From NCBI GenBank assembly GCA_028095005.1, contig CM051459.1:116285431-116349430 (forward strand): a DNA stretch of 64,000 nucleotides, written 5' to 3'. This DNA comes from Rhynchospora pubera. Lineage: Eukaryota; Streptophyta; Magnoliopsida; Poales; Cyperaceae. Shown piece after piece: positions 1 to 9,361 of the stretch. The position numbers and the translations under genes are program-made. The notes under the pieces were generated by a model. It had not been told where the DNA came from. It was given only the letters and a program-made list of their open reading frames with translations, and searched no databases. The stretch's first letter is position 1. Each line of letters starts with the position of its first letter.

Positions 1-426
1 CGCGAACTTCCTCATGGTGGCGTCTGCGCTCGAATCAGTGAGCCATCCTTCAAACACACCATTATTCAAGAGATACTCGATTCTCCTCATCGTCATTTCT
101 CTCTGCTGCTCCTTGGTCGCGTTGTAATCAGGCGCGACGAACACCTTCCCTTCGCACCGCTTCTTGGGACAGAACAAAGGGCTCTCCTCCATCAGCTTGA
201 ACAGCCAATCGCGCGCCTCCACGTGGTGTCCGTCGAGAATTCGTCGGAGTTGGGTCGGGTTGAAGGAGGCCGGGTTGGTGAGCTCAGGCGGGTTGTAGTG
301 GAGACAGCTGGAGGCGGAGAGGAGGGAAGCGGAGGCGGAGGCGGATTCGGATTGGATTAGGTGGTTGGCGATGATGGCTGCTCGGCGCGCGGCCCGCTCG
401 GCGCCGGAGTTGAAGAGAGAGTCCAT
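1..426 (-). CDS. ACX3: Acyl-CoA oxidase, peroxisomal, ACX3-type (5' end only)
   Basis: The minus strand reads open from ATG at 426 to the window edge, 142 codons, with no intron visible. After an Ala/Ser-rich start come LLDGH-like (ILDGHHVEARDWLFKLM), VFVAPDYNATKEQQREMTMRR and GVFEGWL blocks. These match the N-terminal region of plant ACX3, the medium-chain acyl-CoA oxidase of peroxisomal fatty-acid beta-oxidation, which oxidises acyl-CoA to trans-2-enoyl-CoA with FAD and gives H2O2. Plant ACX3 proteins carry an N-terminal PTS2-type peroxisome signal; here RAARRAAIIANHL (residues about 11-23) lies where that signal is expected, but I do not see a perfect nonapeptide. The FAD and catalytic domains lie beyond the window. 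The start is the first ATG in frame, after a GA-rich leader (about 427-590). Assignment is from family memory and is fairly firm. Confidence 0.85.
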   Translation of the reverse strand, partial: MDSLFNSGAERAARRAAIIANHLIQSESASASASLLSASSCLHYNPPELTNPASFNPTQLRRILDGHHVEARDWLFKLMEESPLFCPKKRCEGKVFVAPDYNATKEQQREMTMRRIEYLLNNGVFEGWLTDSSADATMRKFA

Positions 427-3400
427 TTTTCTCTTTCAATTTGGATTTGACTGGAGAGAGAGAGATGAAATAAAAGGTTAGTACTAAGAGATGGGATCTC
501 GCGGGAGAAATAAATAAGAAGCCGTGGGAACAGAGACAAAGTTCTTGGAATCGAGGAAGAAGATAGAAGTCTAAAAAAACTAATCATTTTTTTTATTCAA
601 ACGACCCAAAAATGTCTATAACAGAAAGAAGTGTACAGATCCTATGAGAAGATATTTTGAAAGTAATCTGTGTAGCGAACTAGTTTTGCAATAGTTTGCG
701 AATTTATGCATGTGGCATAAGTTGTTACATAGAAAGCTTTGAAAAGGGTGTCATAGAGGACCGTGATTAGAAATAAATGTTTTCGGATATTGAATTAGGA
801 ATAGTTTGTTGGTGGATGGATAAATATATCCACCTCGATTTGGATCTTTTGCTTAGCATGGCTGTTTGACAAAAGTGTTGTTTATTTATTATTTTTTGAC
901 AGAAGTGTTATTGTTTCCTACGTTACGTGGGATTTATAATTAATTTTTCCATTTGGTAATTATTTTAATCCTCTATAAAGTGTAGAAAGTTATACGTAAT
1001 AATTAAACTAAAAAAAAAGTTATACGTAATTAATGTTTATCGCTTTTGTTTAATCACTGCCATTCTTATACATCGGTCAATATATTAAAGTCTTTGAATT
1101 GATTAAATAGTTTTTTCATAAGTACTCTTCTTAATTTTTTTTTTTTTTTTGACAAGGGCTGCATGTTTGATAATAATGTTCTTTTTTCCTACGTTACGTG
1201 GGATTTAATAATAAATTTATCAATTTGCTTAGTATCTAAATCCGTTAAGAAGGTGCGGATGCGGATTGGATATGTGTTGATGTTAAACTCTCTTGTCTAA
1301 TCTTGCTATTTTTATACATCAGTCGTCGCTAATTTCATTTGTCTATCCCAAATATTTAAAAAGAAGAACTAATATTGTAAGTTCTAAAATATTGATAATA
1401 CAGTGCATAAATATATGCATCCGGTTTGATTAAAAAATTTATATTAAAATATATATATATTTCATGTACGGTTAGGATATGTGTTTAAAGTAAATGACTA
1501 AACGTATCTTTTCATGAGTTCACGATTTAACTTTCTTAATGCTTAAATTTAGATTCAGCTCTTCATTTCATATTGATAAAATCTTCCCGAATCAACGCAG
1601 GCATTTTGAAATCCGATTTAATTTTGGAAAATTCTTCAAATATGAATTATTAGTATTTCTCAAAAATATCGAAATAGACACATGAAACTCAGACCAATGC
1701 ACTAGAGGTTCAAAGCACGAGTTCCAAACTCTAAGAACATTTGTAAAGATTTTGTTGGACGGTTTAGAGCTAGCTAGGCTTAAATGGATCTCCTAAGAAT
1801 AAAATTAATATTAGTTATTCTGAATAAAAACTATTATTCTTAATAATTGAGAATGATCATTTTTTTTAGTTAAGAGTTTTTTTTTTTTTTGAGTGATCCA
1901 CATCCTAAATAATTTTTTTAAGGGTCGGGTGGACCGCCAAGGCATTTATCATTTCATTTCTAAAAAATCTTCTTTTGATTCCTTCCAAGTGCCTTAGGAT
2001 TCTAAATAAATTTTTATCTCCGTTATGTTTTGATCATCTTTTAATCTGTATTAAGAAGTTGAAAACATTTTTTTAGTCTGAATTAAAAAAATTAGGAATA
2101 AAAATTTATTTTAATGATTGTTTTGGAATACTCTTTTCTATTCCGAATAACTAATCCGAGTTTTATTCTTAAGCAATCCAAACGAATCCTAATCCTAAGG
2201 TTCAATTCGAATAAAAGGTATAATGCCTTTGTGTGTTCCGCTTGATTTTAATAGTAAATAAAATGTTAAAAATACTCTATAATAAACAATTCAAATTTGT
2301 ATACAACCATACTCATATACATCTCCTTTAGTCAGTGAGAGAATCAGAAATGACTAACTGAGAGCTACAAACTCTTAAAGTTGTCAACCAATTGCATGTT
2401 TTAAAGTGTACCGAGATAATTCAAGGCCAATGCATTGACCTACCACTCTTGTGCTCCGAATATTCCTTGGAAGCCAACTCATACATCGAATATTTCCGAC
2501 TAAATGGATTTTTTTTTAAGATAAATTGGAGGTTTAAACTACTCAACTTATTTTTAAATTAAATGTCTATGAAAGACTTCACAGCCGGATTTCGAACATG
2601 CGACCTTTCACTTAAGAAGTCAATGTGCATTGTTATTTGCCACTAAACCAAGAACTGGTTCTCTTATTGAGCCTTTGGACTTTGGTTTCTTTAAGTACTA
2701 TCCAAGTGCATGCGCATGAGCATGTATTTGTGTTAAATTATTAATATACGCAAGCAAGCAGAAACAACTTTGCATTCAGAAATGGCATATCCATAGGACC
2801 ATATAACATATACACCCAATTACTTGAAACCCCAAATAATTAAATAACGTCTCATTCCGTTAGAAGAATACGGTTACCGAATATTTTGTACGATAATACC
2901 CCAAACCGTTCACACTGTTCTGCGTGTTTTCTGATTATATAATAGTGGGTACTTGGAATGAATTTTCGAAAAATCCAAATATAAATCGGAAGTTTGTGCA
3001 TTTTAGAAGCATTGGAAACCGATGGGGCTGGTCATGCATGTTCCCTCATTTTATTTCAAAATTTTTACATATTGGAAAGACCAAGGAGACGTAAGTGGTA
3101 CCATACAAAAGTTTTCTAATATTTGTGCTTCGCATTCGTTGTATCTTGTCATAAATTTTATTTTTATTCTTTAAGGACAAGTTTGATAAGAAAAATAAGA
3201 GATGCGAATTACCAAGAAAATATATTTTTTTAAAAATTATTCTATTTTTATCATTTCCGTATTAAATAAGATTTAAATGATTGTACCTTCATTTTTTCGC
3301 AAAATAGTTTCTTACAAACCGAATTACATTTTATCGCAACTTAGTTTTTCATAAATGTTTTAGGAATATTTGAATTGCTAATTCTGGACTGTGGGATTCA

Positions 3401-3631
3401 GATTTGTATACTTTTATTGGTACAAATATTAGATTCAGTCTAAATCATTTGATACAAACTAGACGATGTAGATCAATTAGATAATATAATTATTTTTTCA
3501 TTTGCATATTTTTCTTTCTTTAGTTTCCAGCTCTAGTAATGTTTCGACATGATTTTATCTGAGATTTGTAGTTGCACACATCTCAAAACTCTCCTACAAA
3601 ATCTACCCCATGTCGATGTAGAGGGGATATA
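427..3631. other. Spacer upstream of ACX3: leader, promoter and AT-rich DNA
   Basis: About 427-590 should hold the ACX3 leader and core promoter, read on the minus strand; the leader is pyrimidine-rich in mRNA sense. No clear TATA box was found. Further out the DNA is AT-rich with no credible coding frame. A direct repeat containing CTACGTTACGTGGGATTTA occurs near 917-937 and again near 1188-1207, which is probably a short local duplication. Nothing else is recognised. Confidence 0.5.
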
Positions 3632-3642
3632 TACAAGATTGG

Positions 3643-3816
3643 ACCCGAATCCCGTGTAGCGCGCGTATGAGCCGTCTGATCTTGATCGGACGGTTCATTT
3701 TTTACGGGCCTATCAATTTAGGTTACATGCACGGAGCTCCCTTGTTCATTGGATCTTGATTAGACGGCTACGATGCCGCGCTACACAGTGTGCCGCGCGG
3801 CACCAGATCTGAACTC
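3643..3816. mobile_element. Mini element with 11-bp flanking repeat (Mutator-like?)
   Basis: The 174-bp GC-richer block is flanked by the identical 11-mer TACAAGATTGG at 3632-3642 and 3817-3827. If the element instead starts at GGACCCG, the duplication is 9 bp, the length made by Mutator-like elements. Both ends contain GC-rich blocks (GTGTAGCGCGC left, GCGCTACAC right) that pair. The inner sequence CCGTCTGATCTTGATCGGACGG is itself near-palindromic. A related sequence occurs inverted at 44469-44624. No coding capacity. Superfamily is inferred from target-duplication length only. Confidence 0.6.
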
Positions 3817-3844
3817 TACAAGATTGGCTAAGGCAATGTGTCTC

Positions 3845-4242
3845 GCACCCGGATCCTCAGCAGTTGATCGAAGGGCTGCTCCAAGCAGTCATTTCATTTT
3901 TTTTTTAGTATTTTAAAATTTTAAAATTTAAATAGAGAATTCAAACGTTGATCTTGTTAAATTTTATCGGCGATACGTTTTCATATAAGTTTTATAAAAT
4001 TTGAAGACAATCTGATACTTGATTAAGTGACCAAATTATGAATGTATTAAAATTAATATAACCAGATTCGTTCATTTGTTGACCACTTGATCTAGTATCA
4101 AATCAATTTCAAATTTTATAAATCTTATATGAAAATGCATCGCCGGTAAAAATTTAACAAGATCAACGGTTGAGATTCTCCGTTTGAATTTTAAAATTTT
4201 AAATATTAAAAAAAAAAAGAAGACTATTGAGGATCCGAGTTC
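3845..4242. mobile_element. Foldback miniature element, subfamily A copy 1
   Basis: The two halves are inverted copies over nearly 400 bp. Outer ends pair as CCCGGATCCTCAGCAGT against the reverse complement of ACTATTGAGGATCCGAGT. The inner arms pair through GATCTTGTTAAATTTTA and TAAAAATTTAACAAGATC, and through TTTCATATAAGTTTTATAAA and its inverted copy. A single transcript could fold into a long hairpin. No open frame. A related element follows at once (4262-4694), and a half-copy of the inner sequence lies at about 31970-32095. Confidence 0.7.
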
Positions 4243-4261
4243 AACGGGTCTCTCTCTGTCC

Positions 4262-4694
4262 GGACTCCGGACTCAAATCCTCGACAGTCCTTAAAAGAAC
4301 AGTACCAAACAACCATTTTTTTAAATTTAAAAATTAAAAAATTCAAATGTTGAATCCAAACCGTCGATCTTGTTCAATTTTACGGGCAATATATTTTCGT
4401 ATAACTTTTGTAAACTTTGGAGTTGATTTGATACTAGATAAAGTGGTCAATAAATGAACGAACATGGTTAACTATTACTGATTAATTCTAGTACGTTCAT
4501 AATTTGGTTATTTAATCAAGTATCAAATCGAGTCCAAATTTTATAAAACTTATATGAAAACGCATCGTCCATAAAATTAAATAAGATCAACTGTTTAGAT
4601 TGAACATTTGAATTTTAAAATTTTTAATTTTTTTTTTAAAAAAAAAAGAAAATGGCTGTTTGGTACAGGACTGTGGAGGATTTGAGTCCCGTCC
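4262..4694. mobile_element. Foldback miniature element, subfamily A copy 2
   Basis: Ends pair as ACTCAAATCCTCGACAGTCC on the left against an inverted match at about 4669-4690, and GTACCAAACAACCATTTT pairs with AAAATGGCTGTTTGGTAC. The core repeats motifs of the element at 3845-4242 (CGATCTTGTTCAATTTTA, a cold-spot ATATGAAAACGCATCG near 4552) but is clearly diverged from it. Only about 20 bp separate the two, so they may have inserted into each other or been duplicated locally. No target duplication could be fixed. Confidence 0.65.
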
Positions 4695-5123
4695 TCTCTC
4701 CGTCCACTGCTGGTGGCAGATTAGTAAAAAGTAAATGGAGGACAATGTCTTTTATTCTTTTTATTTATAATACAAGTATATAAGGATTTTTAGTGATATG
4801 TGTTTTATTTAAAAAAACGACATAAAAATATTAAAATTATTTTCATGATTAATCTTTATAATTGTTTTATGATAAGATGGGGATTAACTCTCCCAACTTA
4901 TTTAAAATTTTAATGTCCACGGAGGATTCCTAAAATAGTGTGTTGATGTGTCGTCGTCCTTTCTCAATAAACCAAGAATTAGTTCTCAATTAATAATATT
5001 TATAATTGCACAATCTAATAATTCTGATATAATTATTATATTGATATATGTATGTAACTTAGTGGCTCAGTGATGAGAGTAGTAGAAAAAAAAATATATT
5101 ATATCAATATATATATTTGAGTA
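4695..5123. other. AT-rich spacer
   Basis: No coding frame, no clear repeat and no RNA gene recognised; the sequence is strongly AT-rich with short A and T runs. Confidence 0.4.
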
Positions 5124-5500
5124 ATGCTAGAATCAAACATATAGGACGTCAAACACGATCCAAACGTAGCACATTAAAATTTCAAACGGTCGATCCAAAC
5201 CGCTTAATATGATCTCTATATTAAAATATCTTTGATAATCAAATTTTATATTTTTTCATATTTTCTAACTATTTTTTTCGAATTTTCAAAATTGAAGGGT
5301 TCGGAACTTTTTAAATTGAGCATATTGAAAAATTCCAAAAAAATAGTAAAAAAATTTAAAAAAAATATAAAATTTGGTCTCCATGAAGATTTTATAACAC
5401 AGAACAATTTGAGCGGTTTGAATCGGTCATTCTAATTTTAAAAATTAAAATTTCATCGCGTTGGACAAGTGTACGTGTCCTATATGTTTGACACTAGCAA
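5124..5500. mobile_element. Foldback miniature element, subfamily B
   Basis: Ends pair as TGCTAGAATCAAACATATAG (from 5125) against the inverted copy ending at 5499. The core carries the inverted pair AAACGGTCGATCCAAACCG ... CGGTTTGAATCGGTCA, followed by a GATCTCTATATT-type segment and ATAAAATTTGGTCT. The same core design recurs at 21695-22087, 32485-32890, 32985-33377 and 61265-61678. The 67-residue frame inside it is a by-product of the A-rich arm, not a gene. Confidence 0.7.
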
Positions 5501-6337
5501 CTTTCCTATGTTTTATATGAAGCTTCACCATTTAAACATTTTCCAATCCCTTCCAAAACTGTTGCGGGTTTTTTTTTTTTTTTGAGATTAAATTCGTTGA
5601 ATCTGTAAATACGGTTCGATTAGTTAGTTAGAGAATGGCTCGTTGAAAGCAACGAAGTTCTAAATTTGTTCCCCAACTGAATGTTTTAATGTACATCGAT
5701 ACAATTCAAGCAAAGCCAATTATAATAGATCACTCCTTTGAGTATGTACGCTGAATCTTCCTCCTGAGACCAAGTCATACTTGCCCTTTTACGACCAAAA
5801 ATGAGAACAAGTGAACAACCAATGGAAAAAGAAGCGGTACAGCGGTTTGAGCACACAGTTCTCTTAATCCGGAAACGTGGAAAGTGTTCCAATTACTTGT
5901 GCCAAGAATACATTGCCATATTGAATATGAAAGCGGGTACAAGTAGTGCAACTGTGCAAGAGGGAAATATTTTTTTTTTCTTTTGGAGATAAAAGGAAAA
6001 TATTTTCAGTTGCGGATTGTTTGTTACTTGTGAGGTAATTTGCTTCTAGAAGAAGTTACGTGGACCATATTATACCCTTTATATTGATTTTTTTTCTAAT
6101 CAGACTAATCCATTCCCAGTATCAAGCAATTAACCACAGCTGCAGGGTATGGAACTGGATCTCTCTTATTAAATAGATGGCCTGACGTCATTCATTCTGA
6201 TAAATACAATTTATACTTTATAAATTGTACATTTAAGTACAGTAATGGGTCAGCATACCATTAAATGGTTTATAAATCATTTGCCAGTCTAGAAATTATC
6301 AAACGAAATGATTCCTCTAAAAAAAACAAAGAAAATA
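5501..6337. other. Spacer, nothing recognised
   Basis: Short frames on both strands near 5690-5990 overlap one another and show no family resemblance or exon signals. I see no gene here. Confidence 0.4.
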
Positions 6338-6495
6338 GGCTGTGTTTGGATTAGAGTGGGAAGAAGAGAATAAGAGAAGAAGGAAGAAATTTATTATTAA
6401 ACAATCCAAACTCTTCATAAAGTTATACACTTCCCAATACTTCTTTCTACTTCTTCCCTTCTTCCCTTCTTCCCACACCTCATCCAAACGGAGCC
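6338..6495. mobile_element. Miniature element, GGCTCCGTTTGGAT family, copy 1
   Basis: Terminal inverted repeats are GGCTGTGTTTGGATTAG at left and the inverse ATCCAAACGGAGCC at right. The flanking 3-bp repeat is ATA (6335-6337 and 6496-6498). The inside is purine-rich then pyrimidine-rich, so it folds back on itself. Relatives: 30998-31146, 46995-47183 and a diverged one at 33486-33653. A 3-bp AT-rich target duplication fits PIF/Harbinger (Tourist-type) elements, but I cannot name the superfamily surely. Confidence 0.7.
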
Positions 6496-7370
6496 ATAGA
6501 AAGTAAGAAAAGGAAAAGAATAGAATAACGAAGAAGAACAAAAAAAAAAAAAAAAATTACTACTCACCATCTATCTGAGCGCTCCCTCCTGTCTCCCCTC
6601 TTTCCCTCCCTTCCTTCCTTTAGCGCCCAACGCTCCCCTCCGTTTTCTTTCATCGCGTCTGATCCCTTCCTTCTTTCCTTCATTCCATCATCCCCTACCT
6701 CTCTCCTTCATTCCGTCATCCCCTATCTCCCATATCCCTCTCTTCTTCAACATGTATGTTTCCTCCTTCCCTACTCTCTTCTCTCCCCTTGCTCGTTCTG
6801 CCCATGTTTCCACCTCCCCTTTATTATTTTCGTTCTTCATTCTCTTTTAAAAATTTTATATACCTTGACACTTAGTGATACTAAGGAATTATTTAATATG
6901 TATAAATTTACGATTTTTTATAACAAAGGAGTGTATAATGTTTATTCAGTTTATATTGTATCTAATAGATATAATTGGAAAATTAATTTTAACAAGGGAG
7001 TATCTAATATTTACTCAATCAGCAATAGTAAAGAAGCATCCAATATGTCTATATATATGTTCATGTTGTTTATTGTATATATTTAGTTTTCGCTTTGTAT
7101 ATGTTCACTTTATCTTTTTTTTGTTCGAGTTCACTTTTGTTTGTTTTTTATGTATTCACTTTGGTTGTTTTATATGTTATTTAATTTCTTATATTTGTTC
7201 ACTTTGATTATTTGTGTTTATTTCATCTTTGTATATGTCAATTTGTGGTTGTATTTGTTCATCTTGAAAAAAATAAGACATTGTTCACATGGTGGAGGCG
7301 AGAGGCTGAGATAGAGGGAGAGAGGTGGAGTTGGAGGGGGGGGGAAAGGCGAGATGGAAGAAAGAACAGG
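6496..7370. other. Spacer with CT-rich and T-rich low-complexity DNA
   Basis: 6570-6800 is strongly pyrimidine-rich (CTCCCTT-type runs), and 7090-7270 has loose repeats of TTTGTTCACTTTG. A G-run sits near 7334-7344. The frames across 6865-7207 are low in complexity and have no family resemblance. No gene supported. Confidence 0.4.
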
Positions 7371-7648
7371 TAGGCCTTCAAACGGAAGTCCGTTTAACCG
7401 TTTTTGTTTTGTTTCGTCCAAACGAAATAGTTAACAAAACAAAAAAACAATTTCGTTTGGTAGGACGAAACGATTAACGAAACAATGAAACGATTTCGTT
7501 CATATGTAAATCATGAAAATTTCGTTAATTTCGACCGTTTCGTTCGGACGAAACGGTTAACGATATTGAAATTTATTTATTCAATGAAACGAAATGGTCA
7601 ACGAAACACCCTAGTTTCATCACTGTTTCGATCATTTTGCAGGCCTTA
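7371..7648. mobile_element. Ac/Ds-like hAT miniature element 1
   Basis: Ends are TAGGCCTTCAAACGG and, inverted, TAAGGCCTGCAAAATG. Flanking 8-mers AGAACAGG (7363-7370) and AGAACAAG (7649-7656) agree at 7 of 8 positions, the target length of hAT transposons. The inside is packed with GAAACG, AACGGTTAACG and their inverse CGTTTCGT. Known biology: the maize Ac transposase binds AAACGG repeats near its ends. No coding capacity. Sits with two similar elements within 1.1 kb. Confidence 0.7.
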
Positions 7649-7784
7649 AGAACAAGGGAGGATAGTGGAGGTTAGGTAAAGGAACGACAAAAGGTGCGGG
7701 CAGGAAGAGAAGAGGGTGCCAGCAGAAGGTAAGGCAAGGGAATAGAGACCTACGTACTTTCTATTTATTGCACCTGTATGACAT
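7649..7784. other. Short spacer between hAT elements
   Basis: Purine-rich sequence with no gene. Its last 8 bases (TATGACAT, 7777-7784) are the left target copy of the next element. Confidence 0.5.
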
Positions 7785-8101
7785 TAGCGCTGTCAAACGT
7801 TCAGAAAAAGCACGGAATCACGTGATTTCGTTTCTGTGTCGTTCCAGTAATGAAACAGACATAGTGTCTCGTTTCCATTTCATTTTGGTAAACGAAATAT
7901 AAAACTGTTTCGTTTGTTGTTCCGCTGTTCATTTTCCACTGATTTCAACCCATTTCGTGTTTCATTTCAAATAACATTTATAAATCAGCGTTTCGTTCTA
8001 TTCTGTTCTCAAAAACGAAACATATTGTCTGTTTCGTTCACTGTTCCATATGGATGAAACGGAACGAAAATGCCTGAAACGAAACCATATTGACAGCTCT
8101 A
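7785..8101. mobile_element. Ac/Ds-like hAT miniature element 2
   Basis: Ends are TAGCGCTGTCAAACG and, inverted, TAGAGCTGTCAATATGG. Flanking 8-mers TATGACAT (7777-7784) and GATGACAT (8102-8109) agree at 7 of 8. Length 317 bp. Many GAAACG/CGTTTC motifs in both orientations; the two halves are partly complementary. The 92-residue minus-strand frame at 7998-8276 crosses the border to the next element and is a by-product. Confidence 0.75.
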
Positions 8102-8138
8102 GATGACATGAATGGCAAAAAAATATATGACGTGTATA

Positions 8139-8407
8139 TAGGGCTACATAACGTCTAAAACGACCACGAAAATGGTCATTTACGTTAACCGTTCCGTTTT
8201 GAAAACGAAATTCACTACCCATTTGCGTTAACCGTTTCGTTTTGGACGAAACGGTCAAAACCACGAAAATACACATGGACGAAACTATTTCGAGCTTTCG
8301 TTAACCGTTTCGTTTTTTAACGCAATCAAAATCGTTTAACTGTTTCGTTTTATTTTAGACGAAACGAAATGAAAGAATGATCGAAACAGTGACAGTTTTC
8401 ACCCCTA
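8139..8407. mobile_element. Ac/Ds-like hAT miniature element 3, at the edge of the pararetrovirus
   Basis: A perfect 8-bp direct repeat CGTGTATA flanks it (8131-8138 and 8408-8415). The right end, read inverted, is TAGGGGTGAAAACTG, close to the Ac terminus (TAGGGATGAAA in established literature); the left end TAGGGCTACATAACG is more diverged. It carries several AACCGTTTCG/CGAAACGGT motifs. The right target copy includes the first five bases of the pararetrovirus inverted repeat (starting at 8411), so this element landed on an existing virus-host junction. Confidence 0.8.
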
Positions 8408-8410
8408 CGT

Positions 8411-9019
8411 GTATACCCGGGACTGATATGGGCCATCCTACTGTTTTGACATCCCATGACATCCTATTGGGTCTTAATGATTTTGGGCCTAGATTGGTCA
8501 CACAATAATTTATCATCTATTGGTTATTAACGTATCAGGGCGGTATTTCCTACTGGTTTTAGTCTAACCTCACCTCATCGTGTTTTCCTTAGTACTCCCT
8601 ACTCTTGGTACTTTTAAGGCAGGATGATTCTTTTGGCTAAACTAAATTTTTCAAAAATTACGCACTAAAAGTTAATATTCTTAAGTTGATTTATTAAGTG
8701 ATACCTTTATTAATTCAAGTTTTTAAACAGTTTTTAATGATCTAGTAAAATCTCCCCCTAATTTGCTTCCCTAAAATATATAAGAACTTAGAAAGCCATA
8801 AATAATATTAAGAATGCACACCTTGCTCTGATACCAGGTTGGAGGATCGATCAGAGAACTCTTCAAACTTCAGTTGGTTACTATGAACACAAGAAGAATG
8901 AAGAACATAAGCACACAAGCGGAATTTTATTTATTTTAGAATATGTTACAAGAGAGTAGTGGTGAGAGAGAAAGAGAAATTGAGAAGTGAAACTTGCTCT
9001 TTCTGAGCTTGTTTCGCAA
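8411..9019 (-). repeat. Left 609-bp inverted arm: leader copy in gene orientation
   Basis: Reading the minus strand from 9019 down gives RNA-start region, T-rich poly(A)-like zone (AATAAATAAAATTCC), primer site and leader to 8411. It pairs over its full length with 12465-13073; I counted roughly a dozen mismatches by eye and no length difference. Confidence 0.9.
8825..8836 (-). promoter_or_regulatory. Primer-binding site, initiator tRNA-Met type
   Basis: TGGTATCAGAGC on the minus strand is the standard plant retroelement and caulimovirid sequence complementary to the 3' end of initiator tRNA-Met, where minus-strand DNA synthesis starts. It lies about 180 nt downstream of the presumed RNA start. 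The second copy, in the right arm, is at 12648-12659 on the plus strand. Confidence 0.85.
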
Positions 9020-9032
9020 CTCTGAAAACAAA

Positions 9033-9045
9033 CTCTTATATAGAG
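9033..9045 (-). promoter_or_regulatory. TATA box of the pararetrovirus promoter
   Basis: CTCTATATAAGAG on the minus strand lies in the non-coding region after the polyprotein remnant and about 23 nt before the inner edge of the inverted arm, so the arm edge falls close to the expected RNA 5' end. Only this one promoter copy remains; the right arm lacks it. Confidence 0.7.
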
Positions 9046-9361
9046 ACTCGGGATGGAATCTCAATTATCACATCGGGTGCTCATTGGGCCCCATCGTCAT
9101 GTGATTAAAGGATTTCCACAAACCTTTATCTCCCACTCAGCTAATAATAATGCATCCACTAACCGAAAGTGGAGCGCACTAACATAATTTAGTGGGTATT
9201 CTGCCCACTTTATAAAAGAAAGCACACTAAAAGATAAATTAGTGGGTATCTTTCCCACCGAAAGTTGAACGGATGATTATCAAACATGGGTCCACCACGT
9301 TCTAAAAATAAAAATAAGAAAAATTCAGTGGTTTTCCGTAGATTACCACCAGACTAATTAT

